DNA from: Syntrophobacterales bacterium Delta_02
Lineage (GTDB): Bacteria > Desulfobacterota > Syntrophorhabdia > Syntrophorhabdales > Syntrophorhabdaceae
Assembly: GCA_001603955.1 (NCBI GenBank)
Contig: LVAA01000006.1
Coordinates: 1-37,961, forward strand
DNA length: 37,961 nt
Direction: 5' to 3'
Positions within the stretch are counted from its first letter, which is position 1; each line of letters starts with the position of its first letter. Positions 15,386 through 22,547 of the stretch are shown here, in pieces. A model generated the notes under the pieces. The model made no database searches. It was not told where the DNA came from and saw only the letters and a list, made by a program, of their open reading frames with translations. The position numbers and the translations under genes were made by a program.

Positions 15386-16762
15386 TTGCAGTTCCAGAGA
15401 AGGCTGAACCTTTTTGATGCTACCATGCTCGTCGTGGGTAACATGGTGGGCGCGGGCATATTCACCACGGCAGGTTTTCTGGCCGGGGAATTGAGCAACC
15501 CGTGGGTCTTTGCGGGGATATGGGTCGTCGGCGGGTTTCTCACGCTGTGCGGCGCCCTTACCTATGCGGAGCTGGCGGGCATGTTCCCCCGCTCGGGCGG
15601 CGACTACCTTTTTCTGAAGGCGGCGTATGGTTCGTGGGCGGGTTTTCTCCTGGGCTGGATATGCTTCTGGATAATAAATCCGGGATCCGTCGCCGTTCTC
15701 GCCATTGCTTTTGCCAGGTACCTGGGCGGTTTCCTTGGCTTTTCAAGCGCTGCAGGCGAAAAACTGATAGCCGTGGTCGTTGTCGTCTTCTTTTCCGCTG
15801 TAAATTACAGGGGTGTCCGGTTGAGCGGTACGACCCAGAACCTCTGGACGATGGGGAGCCTCATCATACTGGCGGTTTTCATAACGGGAGGGTTCGCGTC
15901 GGGAAGGGGTGACTGGGGTCATTTTGCCGCGGGCGCAACGGCGGCAATGCCCGGACCGAGCTTCCTCGGCCCCGCCATGATCGCTGTCATCTTCTCCTAC
16001 AGCGGGTGGTTCGTCACGGCATATATAGGGGACGAAGTAAAGCGCCCCGAACGTAATCTCCCCCTGTCCCTTGTCCTGGGGACGATCATGGTCACCGCGC
16101 TCTATGTGGCCATAAACACGGTCTATCTTTACGCAATGCCCGTTGAGAGCCTTAAGGGGGTTGTCAACGTGGGACAGGTGGCGGGGGAGCGCCTTTTAAG
16201 CAGAGGTTTTGTGCAGGCGGTTACCCTGGCGATCATGCTGGCGATCGCCGCGAGCATGAACGCCACCATTCTTGCCGGTGCGCGCCTCTCTTACGCGATC
16301 GCCAGGGATGGCTACTTCTATCGGCACTTCGAAAGACTCCACACCCGGTTCGGCACCCCTCATGTAGGCTTGCTCATCCAGGCGGTGTTGACCTGCCTTT
16401 ACGTTGTAGTGGATACGTTCGAGAACCTGCTCGGCGCCGTTGTCTTCATCATGCTCCTTTCCTCCATAGGGTCGGGCCTGGCGCATGTGGTCCTGCGCCG
16501 GAGGAAACCTTCCTTTGAAAGGCCTTACAGGACCTGGGGGTATCCTCTTGTCCCCCTGATCTTCGTGGCGGTCTATTCCTGGATCGCCATCCAGATCTTC
16601 CTGTCCAGCCCCGCCCGATCTCTTGCGGGTATCGCGATCACCGCGTCAGGCATACCCTTCTATCTCCATGCCCTTCACAGGGGAGACGTACGCGCCGCCG
16701 ATGCCGGGTTCCTTGCCGCCCGGGCGGAAAAGAACGATGTACAAAGGGAGATCGAAGAGTAG
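15386..16762 (+). CDS. APC-superfamily amino-acid permease
   Basis: 458 residues, about twelve membrane helices. The N-terminal LFDATMLVVGNMVGAGIFTTAG is the APC signature (G-AGIF in helix 1). VIFSYSGWFVTAYIGDEVKRPERN is the helix-6 region with the E-xK-P-xRN motif. It resembles the LAT/YfnA group of amino-acid exchangers or symporters. The start appears to be TTG 15386, with GGGGTGA just upstream. It follows the tetrapyrrole methylase after 62 bases on the same strand and may belong to the island. Its substrate could be an amino acid; transport of SAM or an amino-acid-like metallophore is only a speculation from context. Confidence 0.87.
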   Translation: MQFQRRLNLFDATMLVVGNMVGAGIFTTAGFLAGELSNPWVFAGIWVVGGFLTLCGALTYAELAGMFPRSGGDYLFLKAAYGSWAGFLLGWICFWIINPGSVAVLAIAFARYLGGFLGFSSAAGEKLIAVVVVVFFSAVNYRGVRLSGTTQNLWTMGSLIILAVFITGGFASGRGDWGHFAAGATAAMPGPSFLGPAMIAVIFSYSGWFVTAYIGDEVKRPERNLPLSLVLGTIMVTALYVAINTVYLYAMPVESLKGVVNVGQVAGERLLSRGFVQAVTLAIMLAIAASMNATILAGARLSYAIARDGYFYRHFERLHTRFGTPHVGLLIQAVLTCLYVVVDTFENLLGAVVFIMLLSSIGSGLAHVVLRRRKPSFERPYRTWGYPLVPLIFVAVYSWIAIQIFLSSPARSLAGIAITASGIPFYLHALHRGDVRAADAGFLAARAEKNDVQREIEE

Positions 16763-16902
16763 GTGGTGCCCTGTCTTTTGTCTTGAATTAGTCCCGTATT
16801 TGCCAGACAATATCAGAAGAGAGAAGCATTGGCATTTGCGCGCAGGGAATCCCGTTGTGTTCGGGATAGAAGGCTTGAGTGTAAATGAACGAGGAGGTCC
16901 CC

Positions 16903-17244
16903 ATGTTTGAAGTGAGCCAGGAAGCAGCCGACAGGATCAAGAAGTTCCTGCAGGAACAGAAGAATCCCAGGCCGATCAGGATACTGACGACTGAGGGGGG
17001 ATGGAGAGGGTTGTATCTCGTGATGGCCATGGACGACCAGAAGGAGAACGACGAGGTCCTGACGGACAAGGGCGTGACATTCATTATCGAAAAGGGGCTT
17101 TTCGAAAGGGCCAAACCCATACGGATCGACTATACCCACTCCACGCTGGGTGAAGGTTATATTCTGGAATCCCAGCTCCTGAAGGGGAAAGAGGGTCTTT
17201 TCACGGGATGCAGGAATATCTGCGACACCTGCGAGGACGACTAA
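16903..17244 (+). CDS. HesB/IscA-like iron-sulfur protein
   Basis: 113 residues. FEVSQEAADRIKKFLQEQKNPRPIRI is the typical A-type carrier start, and CRNICDTCEDD is the C-terminal cluster-binding tail. The first of the three Cys usual in IscA (about residue 35) is missing: that position reads TTEGGWRGLYLVM. This fits the HesB-like subgroup common in anaerobes, where one ligand can be Sec or absent. It probably binds or carries Fe-S clusters. ATG 16903 is chosen because GAGGAGG lies upstream; an ATG at 16885 sits in front of that ribosome site. Confidence 0.82.
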   Translation: MFEVSQEAADRIKKFLQEQKNPRPIRILTTEGGWRGLYLVMAMDDQKENDEVLTDKGVTFIIEKGLFERAKPIRIDYTHSTLGEGYILESQLLKGKEGLFTGCRNICDTCEDD

Positions 17245-17436
17245 AGGCCGGACCCCTCATCTTCACGTGGAGCACTCTCGTTCCGGCCGTGCGCACCTTG
17301 AGGCCGGGGAGGCGCCGGCGATCACGGAGCAACCGTTGTTTCGATCGCGCGGCGGAGGGGGTGTAGGTTTGCTGAAGGTCATCACCCCGATGAGGGGAAG
17401 CCGCCGCTCGAGGGCGGCGCGGGGAGGAATGCCCGT

Positions 17437-17793
17437 ATGAACGACCGCGGGTTTGTCAGGGCGGTGGTAATGGAAGGGATGATCGGCATAGCGATCCTCG
17501 CGATCATCGCCGCCATCGCTATTCCGCAATATGTGGATTACAGGAACCGTAATCTTAACAAGGAGGCCAGGGCCCATGCCTACCAGGCATACGGGGCCGC
17601 CCAGGCCTTTTTCCGCGCCAACCCGAAGGGATATGTAACCCTGAGGGACATTTCCCATTTTGGTTACCGGAGTTCCCCCGGCGTTGTGGTCACCATCTCG
17701 GGAGACAGGGAGCATCTTGCGATAAGCGCGATACACCTGAAGAGCAACAAGGCGTACCGGATGGACGCGAAAGGGGAACTGTCCACCGACTGA
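17437..17793 (+). CDS. Divergent type IV pilin-like protein
   Basis: 118 residues. The N-terminus RGF-VRAVVMEGMIGIAILAIIAAIAIPQYVDY has the prepilin layout: a short basic leader, Gly-Phe cleavage site, a long hydrophobic helix and the AIAIPQY signature. The conserved Glu at +5 of the mature protein is displaced: Val is at +5 and Glu at +8. The C-terminal half is a small globular domain (VTISGDREHLAISAIHL). Pilin assembly genes are absent here, so it may be a minor pilin or pseudopilin that depends on genes elsewhere. GGGGAGG precedes ATG 17437, and a GC hairpin (about 17400-17418) sits just ahead of the ribosome site. Confidence 0.75.
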   Translation: MNDRGFVRAVVMEGMIGIAILAIIAAIAIPQYVDYRNRNLNKEARAHAYQAYGAAQAFFRANPKGYVTLRDISHFGYRSSPGVVVTISGDREHLAISAIHLKSNKAYRMDAKGELSTD

Positions 17794-17943
17794 CAGCGAG
17801 TCGTCTCATTCAGCCAATACGCGCACGGGTGCCCACCTGACCGCGCGGCCCGGGCCAGCAAGCGGATGGGCATGCCGGCGGTCGGGGGCGGAGGTCCGGC
17901 CCAACACGCCCCCAGCGTTGTTGCCGCTAAACCCGATAACGCT

Positions 17944-18129
17944 TTAGATCCCGGTTATGTTCTCCTGGCTTTCGAACCACACGGATATCAGCGTGTAACA
18001 TTTCCCGTTGTCGCACGTGTAGCTCTGTTTTATCGTGTTTACCTTGATCCTCTGCGAGGACATCCACGTGTTGAGCTCTTTTTCCAAAGCACTTACCTCT
18101 CCTGCGGTAGAGAACATTTTGACTTGCAT
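17944..18129 (-). CDS. Small Cse60-like protein, 61 residues
   Basis: Starts MQVKMFSTAGEVSALEKELN and ends with a beta-rich YTLISVWFES segment. This resembles the short Cse60 / DUF2758-type proteins (named from Bacillus sporulation, function unknown, widespread outside spore formers). A CDNGKC pair occurs mid-protein. AAGGAGGTACAGGAT precedes ATG 18129, a near-perfect ribosome site, so I consider it real despite its size. It sits between the pilin-like gene and the Crp/Fnr gene, on the same strand as the latter but 105 bases downstream of it. Confidence 0.7.
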   Translation of the reverse strand: MQVKMFSTAGEVSALEKELNTWMSSQRIKVNTIKQSYTCDNGKCYTLISVWFESQENITGI

Positions 18130-18234
18130 ATCCTGTACCTCCTTGTGTTTTCGTTTCCTGGTACCTGTTAAGAGACTCTAATCACGGTAGGTTTGGCCGG
18201 CAACGGGGTGATGGGCGTCACGCCTGTCCCATGG

Positions 18235-18960
18235 CTAATCTCGGGGCTTCTCCGGACGCCCTTGCGAGAGGCCGGCGAGGAACCGTAGTTCATCCACGTT
18301 GAAGATCTCGATCATGTTCCTTTTCTTCCTGAGAAGGTCCTGTTCTTCGAACTGGTTAAGGGCGAGGGAGACGGAAACACGTGAGAGGCCAGTGAGATTT
18401 CCGATATCCTCCTGTGTCACCTTCTTCGCTATGAGGATGCCCTTCGGCGTTCTCTGGCCCACCTCCGAGGCTAGCTTGCAGAGCATGTGAGCGACGCGCC
18501 TGCGGGCGTCCATGAAAGAGTCGTTCTCTATCTGGAGTATCAGCATCCTCGTGACCCTGGCGAAGGCGGCTATGATGACGGCGGACAGCCTGGGATGCTT
18601 ATCGTTGAGGGCGAGAAAGGTCTCGACGGGGATCACGCGCAATTCCGTCGGTTCCAGGGCGGTGGCCGTCTGGAAATGGGGATGGCCGTCGAAGGCGGCT
18701 GCATAACCGAAGAGGGTGTTGCGTTCCTGGATGATGACGGTCCTTTCGGACCCGTCCTTGCTGAGGAGCGCTATCTTGACCCTGCCCCTCTCGATGAGAT
18801 AGAACTCGGGCCTGCTCGCCTCGCTCTGGATGTAGATCATCTCCCCCGCCGAGCAGGACCGCCTCGTCGAATTCTCGCAGAGCAAGGCCAGCTCGACGGG
18901 ATAATCCTTCAGGTTGTCGGTGAGGTAGGGTGAATCCGGAGCGCTTTCTCTCCCCTCCAT
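18235..18960 (-). CDS. Crp/Fnr-family transcription regulator
   Basis: 241 residues from ATG 18960 (AAGGGGGGA upstream). The cyclic-nucleotide-type sensor barrel spans about 20-135, with EMIYIQSEASRPEFYLIERGRVKI, FGYAAAFDG and LRVIPVETFLAL. The helix C dimer interface follows, then the winged helix: VTQEDIGNLTGLSRVSVSLALNQF with SR-x-SV in the recognition helix. There is no FNR-type four-Cys cluster. The Glu that CRP uses for base contact is Val. It probably responds to a redox or gas signal. The palindrome at 19026-19041 between it and the divergent 31-residue ORF is a likely target. Confidence 0.88.
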   Translation of the reverse strand: MEGRESAPDSPYLTDNLKDYPVELALLCENSTRRSCSAGEMIYIQSEASRPEFYLIERGRVKIALLSKDGSERTVIIQERNTLFGYAAAFDGHPHFQTATALEPTELRVIPVETFLALNDKHPRLSAVIIAAFARVTRMLILQIENDSFMDARRRVAHMLCKLASEVGQRTPKGILIAKKVTQEDIGNLTGLSRVSVSLALNQFEEQDLLRKKRNMIEIFNVDELRFLAGLSQGRPEKPRD

Positions 18961-19025
18961 GTGTCCCCCCTTTTCTTTCTTGTACCGGCCTTCCTCCAAG
19001 TCTACCCCGTGTAGGGGCCCGGTAA

Positions 19026-19041
19026 TGTTAACAGCTTAACA
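19026..19041. promoter_or_regulatory. FNR-geometry palindrome between the Crp/Fnr gene and the small ORF
   Basis: TGTTAA-CAGC-TTAACA, perfect six-base arms with an N4 gap, the same spacing as an FNR box (TTGAT-N4-ATCAA). Its right arm is also the -35 of the promoter for the 19128 ORF. The bound regulator could block RNA polymerase there, or autoregulate its own gene on the left. Confidence 0.7.
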
Positions 19042-19065
19042 CAGTCGACCGGCTTACTCTATAAA
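19036..19065 (+). promoter_or_regulatory. Promoter of the 31-residue peptide gene
   Basis: TTAACA (19036-19041), 18-bp spacer, TATAAA (19060-19065). The predicted start near 19072 leaves a leader of about 55 bases with a strong ribosome site. The -35 box is shared with the palindromic operator. Confidence 0.6.
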
Positions 19066-19127
19066 TCGGTTAGTGGAAGGGATATTCGCCTTCGTCTATC
19101 ATCGAGAGAACGAAGGAGGTGAGGCAT

Positions 19128-19223
19128 ATGCATTATTTCGATGTTATCTCCATTGTTCTCGGCATCGGCGTGATGGGAATCCCGCTCATGATCCTGGCAG
19201 CGAACAACTGGCGGCGGCAATGA
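19128..19223 (+). CDS. 31-residue single-helix membrane peptide
   Basis: Begins MHYFDVISIVLGIGVMGIPL, continues hydrophobic, and ends with ANNWRRQ. This is one membrane helix with a short polar N-terminus and a basic C-terminal tail, which predicts the C-terminus in the cytoplasm. AAGGAGGTGAGGCAT precedes ATG 19128, an essentially perfect ribosome site, and a promoter with an FNR-type operator lies upstream. Small proteins of this form often act as regulators or subunits of membrane enzymes, such as the small subunits of cytochrome bd and cbb3 oxidases. No family is recognised and no partner enzyme is adjacent. Confidence 0.7.
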   Translation: MHYFDVISIVLGIGVMGIPLMILAANNWRRQ

Positions 19224-19270
19224 TCGTTGACCGCTGAGTTATGGGTCCCCCTACCCTCCTGCTGCACGCG

Positions 19271-19313
19271 CATGCGGCCCACCCCGGAGGCTGTCCCGGG
19301 GCCGGGCCGCATG
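19271..19313. terminator. Long GC hairpin between convergent genes
   Basis: Outer stem CATGCGGCCC (19271-19280) pairs with GGGCCGCATG (19304-19313); inner stem CCCCGG (19282-19287) pairs with CCGGGG (19296-19301). It lies 47 bases after the 31-residue ORF and 50 bases past the end of the convergent DUF4214-like gene. It has no T tract, so it may be a bidirectional transcript end or a 3' stabiliser. Confidence 0.55.
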
Positions 19314-19362
19314 GGTCCGTACGAAGTCTGATTCGATGCGGGTCACCGCCGGGGAAGCCCGG

Positions 19363-19821
19363 TTACCTGCGGGAGTGGAATGTTTCGAAATAGTCTCTGA
19401 GGGCCATGGCCACCCCGAAGGTGTACGGTCCGGCGTGCGGATAATAGTCGGCGCCCAACGGGCCTTTGCTCACACTGTACTTCCAGGTATCGCTCTTGAT
19501 GTAGTACTTCCGGTAAACGGTGTATTCCCTTTTCTGCCGCGCCCACCGGCTTCCCCGATATTCCGGCGAATTGACGAACCTCCAGAATACCTGGTAGCGT
19601 GAATGGGGGGTGGCGTTCACCTGCGTGGCCCACCCGTTCACCACCGCCTGGCTCTCGGGTTGCCTGCCAAGGACTCCGACATAGAGGGATGTCACAAAGG
19701 CGCGCGGAGAGGCCCTCCACCGTATGGCTCCCGGGTTCGGGACGGCCCCCGTTTCGAGGGCGGTGCAGAGAACAACGGCCGCAAGTATGATCGCGATGTG
19801 CACGGCATGGCTTTTTTTCAT
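19363..19821 (-). CDS. Exported DUF4214-like protein
   Basis: 152 residues. A signal peptide (KKSHAVHIAIILAAVVLCTA) is followed by the DUF4214 pattern: FVTSLYVGVLGRQPESQAVVNGWATQ, then VFWRFVNSPEY. This helical domain occurs in surface and S-layer-type proteins and does not have a known catalytic role. The tail is Tyr/Lys-rich, with YFETFHSRR at the end. GGAGGAGAACAA before ATG 19821 and a promoter at 19957-19985 support this start, although the frame stays open to about 20010. A single gene, facing the 31-residue ORF. Confidence 0.78.
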   Translation of the reverse strand: MKKSHAVHIAIILAAVVLCTALETGAVPNPGAIRWRASPRAFVTSLYVGVLGRQPESQAVVNGWATQVNATPHSRYQVFWRFVNSPEYRGSRWARQKREYTVYRKYYIKSDTWKYSVSKGPLGADYYPHAGPYTFGVAMALRDYFETFHSRR

Positions 19822-19956
19822 TTGTTCTCCTCCATGGTAATGAAAGTATGCTGGTCCTCCACCATCGTTTCGCGGAAACGAAGAACGGCATGCCTGCATC
19901 ATCAGTTCCTGTAACGTTCCTGGTTGTGGACGACCCCGGGTAGGCTGGCTTAAGAC

Positions 19957-19985
19957 AGCATACCCGCCGGGAAGGGCAATGTCAA
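19957..19985 (-). promoter_or_regulatory. Sigma70 promoter of the DUF4214-like gene
   Basis: Minus strand: TTGACA (19985-19980), 17-bp spacer, TATGCT (19962-19957). The predicted start near 19950 leaves a leader of about 130 bases. The remainder of 19822-20184 shows no other gene. Confidence 0.7.
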
Positions 19986-20184
19986 GGGCGGGGCGATCTC
20001 GGTGCGTCACGTCCTCGGCTCAGGCATTCCGGAGTGTATCTCCGGTCCTTCCGACATCCATCTTCCGCATCACAGCCCTTTGGTGCGGGAGACTCTGACA
20101 TCATTCTCCCGTGACATGAAAAGGCGAGGAGACATCTGCAAGGGTGGCGCTCAAGGTGGGACACATGCCCGACTCCTGTTTCCT

Positions 20185-22386
20185 TCAGGCCTCGATCGAG
20201 GCGTCGCCGGCGTTGTAGACGAAGACAATATCGCCGGGCAGGTCGAGTACGGGCCGGGTGTGGGAGAGGTTTCTCCTGCCGGCATTCACCATGCCGGGGT
20301 CAAAGCCGACGAAAAGGACCGCGGAGGGCTGCATGTTCTTTCTCACGGCTTCCAGCGGGTCCAGGGTCGGCACAATGATGATATCAGCGTCGATCCTGGC
20401 ATGCGAGAGCATCTCCCGCATTTCCCTTTCGATATTGTCCACGTCGGCTTTGGGCGGGACGGGGCGGATGATGCGGATGGTATGACCTGCCCATTCGCGG
20501 CTCTTCGTGAACATGAAGGCCAGAAGGAGCATCAGCTCGGCGTTCCTGGAAGAGCCCCACCAGATGTTGATGGTGCCCTCCGGGACGTGGATCATCTCCT
20601 GTCCCAGGTGGCTCGCCACAATGATAAGACTGCGGCCCATCTCCTTCACGGTGTTGATCGTCTCGTAAAAGACATCCGCCTTTTCGGGGTCCCGGCTCAT
20701 CCCGAGCAGGACGGTGTTCGGCCGCATGCCCCCGATCCCCTGGCATTGGAGAAGGGCCTTGATGGCCGCGTGGATGTCTTCCTCCACGATAACGACGGGG
20801 AAGGCGGGAATGCGTTCCTTGAGGATGAACCTGCGGAGGATCGTTTCGGCCTCGCGGCGACGGTCAACGAGGTGGCTGAGGTCACCGCGGATGAGCTGCG
20901 CGATGGAAACGATTCCGCTGTCGGCGGTGCACCAGCAGGCGTACTGTGCAAGGTGGAGGCGGTTGTAAGCCCCGCCGCTCAAGGCGAGGATGGAGGGGCG
21001 CCAGTTCTTCGGATGGTAACGTTCCCGTTCCAGGCGCAGAAGCGCCCTGCGGGCGGCCTGATAAGCAAGGCCGCTGTACAGGTCGCCCCATTTGACCCTG
21101 ACCTCGGCGCGGGCGATGAGAAAGAAGAAGGCCCCGCCAAGGACGAGGGCGGCGGATGCCCAGATGGTATTGATCAGGAACATGACGCCGAAACACCCCA
21201 GGGCTCCGAGAAGCGCGACGGACCAGTGATTGAAGCGGAAAGTAGGCCGGAAACTGGGGTTATTCGACCGGCCTTCGAAAAAGCAGGCCAGGTTCACGGT
21301 AGCATAGGTCATGAGGAAGAACATCGTGATGACGGGGGCAATGGTGTTGAGGTCTCCCGCAAGGACGCCCATCTGCGCAATGACGGCGGTAACGATGATG
21401 GCCCGCCGGGGCTCGGCGGAGGACCCGCTGCCTCGCGCGAACCAGCGCAGGTGTCTGAAGATGTCGTCACGGGCCAGCGCCTGCAGGATGCGCGGTGCCC
21501 CCATCATGCTGCCGAGGGCCGAGGACAGTGTGGCTGAGATCACGCCGGCGTAAATGAGGATGGGAGAGAAAGCGTGGTCCTTTACCACGAATCCGGGACC
21601 GAGCAGTTCGGCGCGACGGACACCGGCGGCAAGGAGGACCGTGATGGCGGCATAGATGAACGTGGAGACGCCGATGGCGGTCAGGGTGCCTCTCGGTATG
21701 GATCGGCCCGGGTCCCTGAGATCGCCGGACATGTTGACCCCGGCCATGATACCGGTGACGGCGGGGAAGAAGAGGGCAAAGACGGAGAACAGCGAATAGT
21801 CTCCCGACCATTTCGGACCAAGGTTGGCACGAAGGACCTCCGGCGAAAAGGCGGCGCCCGCCCCGATGAAGAAGGACAGGATGGACAGGAGGAGGACCCC
21901 GAGGATCACGTACTGGACGCGGATGGTCCATCCGGCGCCGATGTAGACGCAGACGAAAACGGCGATGTTGGTGATCGTGCCGATCGTCCTGGGGGAGAGT
22001 GCCGAGCCGGGCAGAAAGGACAGGATGGCCTCGGTGAAGCCCACGACATAAAGCGTCACCGCGATGGCCTGGGCGATGAAGAAGAAGATGGCGATGACCC
22101 CGCCGAACTCCGCGCCCAGGCTGCGGCTGATGAGATAGTATGCCCCACCGCCCTCGACGCGCATGTTGGTGGCAACGCTGGCGATGGACAGGCCCGTGAT
22201 AAGCGAGATAGCGGTTCCGGCCGCGAGGATCATGAGGGCGTTCCACAACCCCGCGTAACCGACCACCGTGGAGAAGCGCAGGAACATGATCACGCCCAGG
22301 ATGGTCAGAAGGCTGGGTGTGAAGACGCCCCCGAAAGTGCCGAATTTCGTCGGACCTGGATCCCGGGAACCTGTTCTATCGTTCAT
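20185..22386 (-). CDS. SLC12-type (cation-chloride cotransporter-like) APC permease
   Basis: 733 residues. The N-terminal FGTFGGVFTPSLLTILGVIMFLR and VEGGGAYYLISRSLGAEFGG are signatures of the SLC12 / Na-K-Cl cotransporter branch of the APC superfamily. About twelve helices occupy residues 20-450. The remaining 280 residues are a cytoplasmic domain (NWRPSILALSGG, then VLLGMSRDPEKADVFYETINTV and NIWWGSSRNAELMLLLAFM) that matches the eukaryotic SLC12 C-terminal domain layout. Bacterial members are thought to move amino acids or ions with cations; the ion here is unknown. It is divergent from glgX with about 160 bases between. Confidence 0.88.
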   Translation of the reverse strand: MNDRTGSRDPGPTKFGTFGGVFTPSLLTILGVIMFLRFSTVVGYAGLWNALMILAAGTAISLITGLSIASVATNMRVEGGGAYYLISRSLGAEFGGVIAIFFFIAQAIAVTLYVVGFTEAILSFLPGSALSPRTIGTITNIAVFVCVYIGAGWTIRVQYVILGVLLLSILSFFIGAGAAFSPEVLRANLGPKWSGDYSLFSVFALFFPAVTGIMAGVNMSGDLRDPGRSIPRGTLTAIGVSTFIYAAITVLLAAGVRRAELLGPGFVVKDHAFSPILIYAGVISATLSSALGSMMGAPRILQALARDDIFRHLRWFARGSGSSAEPRRAIIVTAVIAQMGVLAGDLNTIAPVITMFFLMTYATVNLACFFEGRSNNPSFRPTFRFNHWSVALLGALGCFGVMFLINTIWASAALVLGGAFFFLIARAEVRVKWGDLYSGLAYQAARRALLRLERERYHPKNWRPSILALSGGAYNRLHLAQYACWCTADSGIVSIAQLIRGDLSHLVDRRREAETILRRFILKERIPAFPVVIVEEDIHAAIKALLQCQGIGGMRPNTVLLGMSRDPEKADVFYETINTVKEMGRSLIIVASHLGQEMIHVPEGTINIWWGSSRNAELMLLLAFMFTKSREWAGHTIRIIRPVPPKADVDNIEREMREMLSHARIDADIIIVPTLDPLEAVRKNMQPSAVLFVGFDPGMVNAGRRNLSHTRPVLDLPGDIVFVYNAGDASIEA

Positions 22387-22500
22387 GGCAGCCTGCCGGT
22401 ACGTGCTCTACCGTGTTTGTTTCCTCCGCCTTGTCGTATCGCCATCACAATACCACGGGACGACCTCGGAAAGAAGTGAAATATCCGCTGATGCTTTCCT

Positions 22501-22529
22501 TTGACGAAGGTCCGAATAGGTGCTACCAT
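22501..22529 (+). promoter_or_regulatory. Promoter of glgX
   Basis: TTGACG (22501-22506), 17-bp spacer ending TGC, TACCAT (22524-22529). The predicted start near 22536 leaves a leader of about 12 bases to ATG 22548. Because it lies inside the longer open frame beginning at 22413, it supports the shorter protein. Confidence 0.65.
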
Positions 22530-22547
22530 AAAGACTGTCCCAGTCAA

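Noticed and set aside
17245..17436. Possible riboswitch (such as a c-di-GMP type) before the pilin-like gene
   Set aside because: GC stems are present, but none of the conserved c-di-GMP-I motifs are found; only a hairpin ahead of the ribosome site remains.
20002..21537. 511-residue plus-strand open frame over the SLC12-type gene
   Set aside because: Antisense to a protein with clear SLC12 motifs and no ribosome site; a shadow frame.
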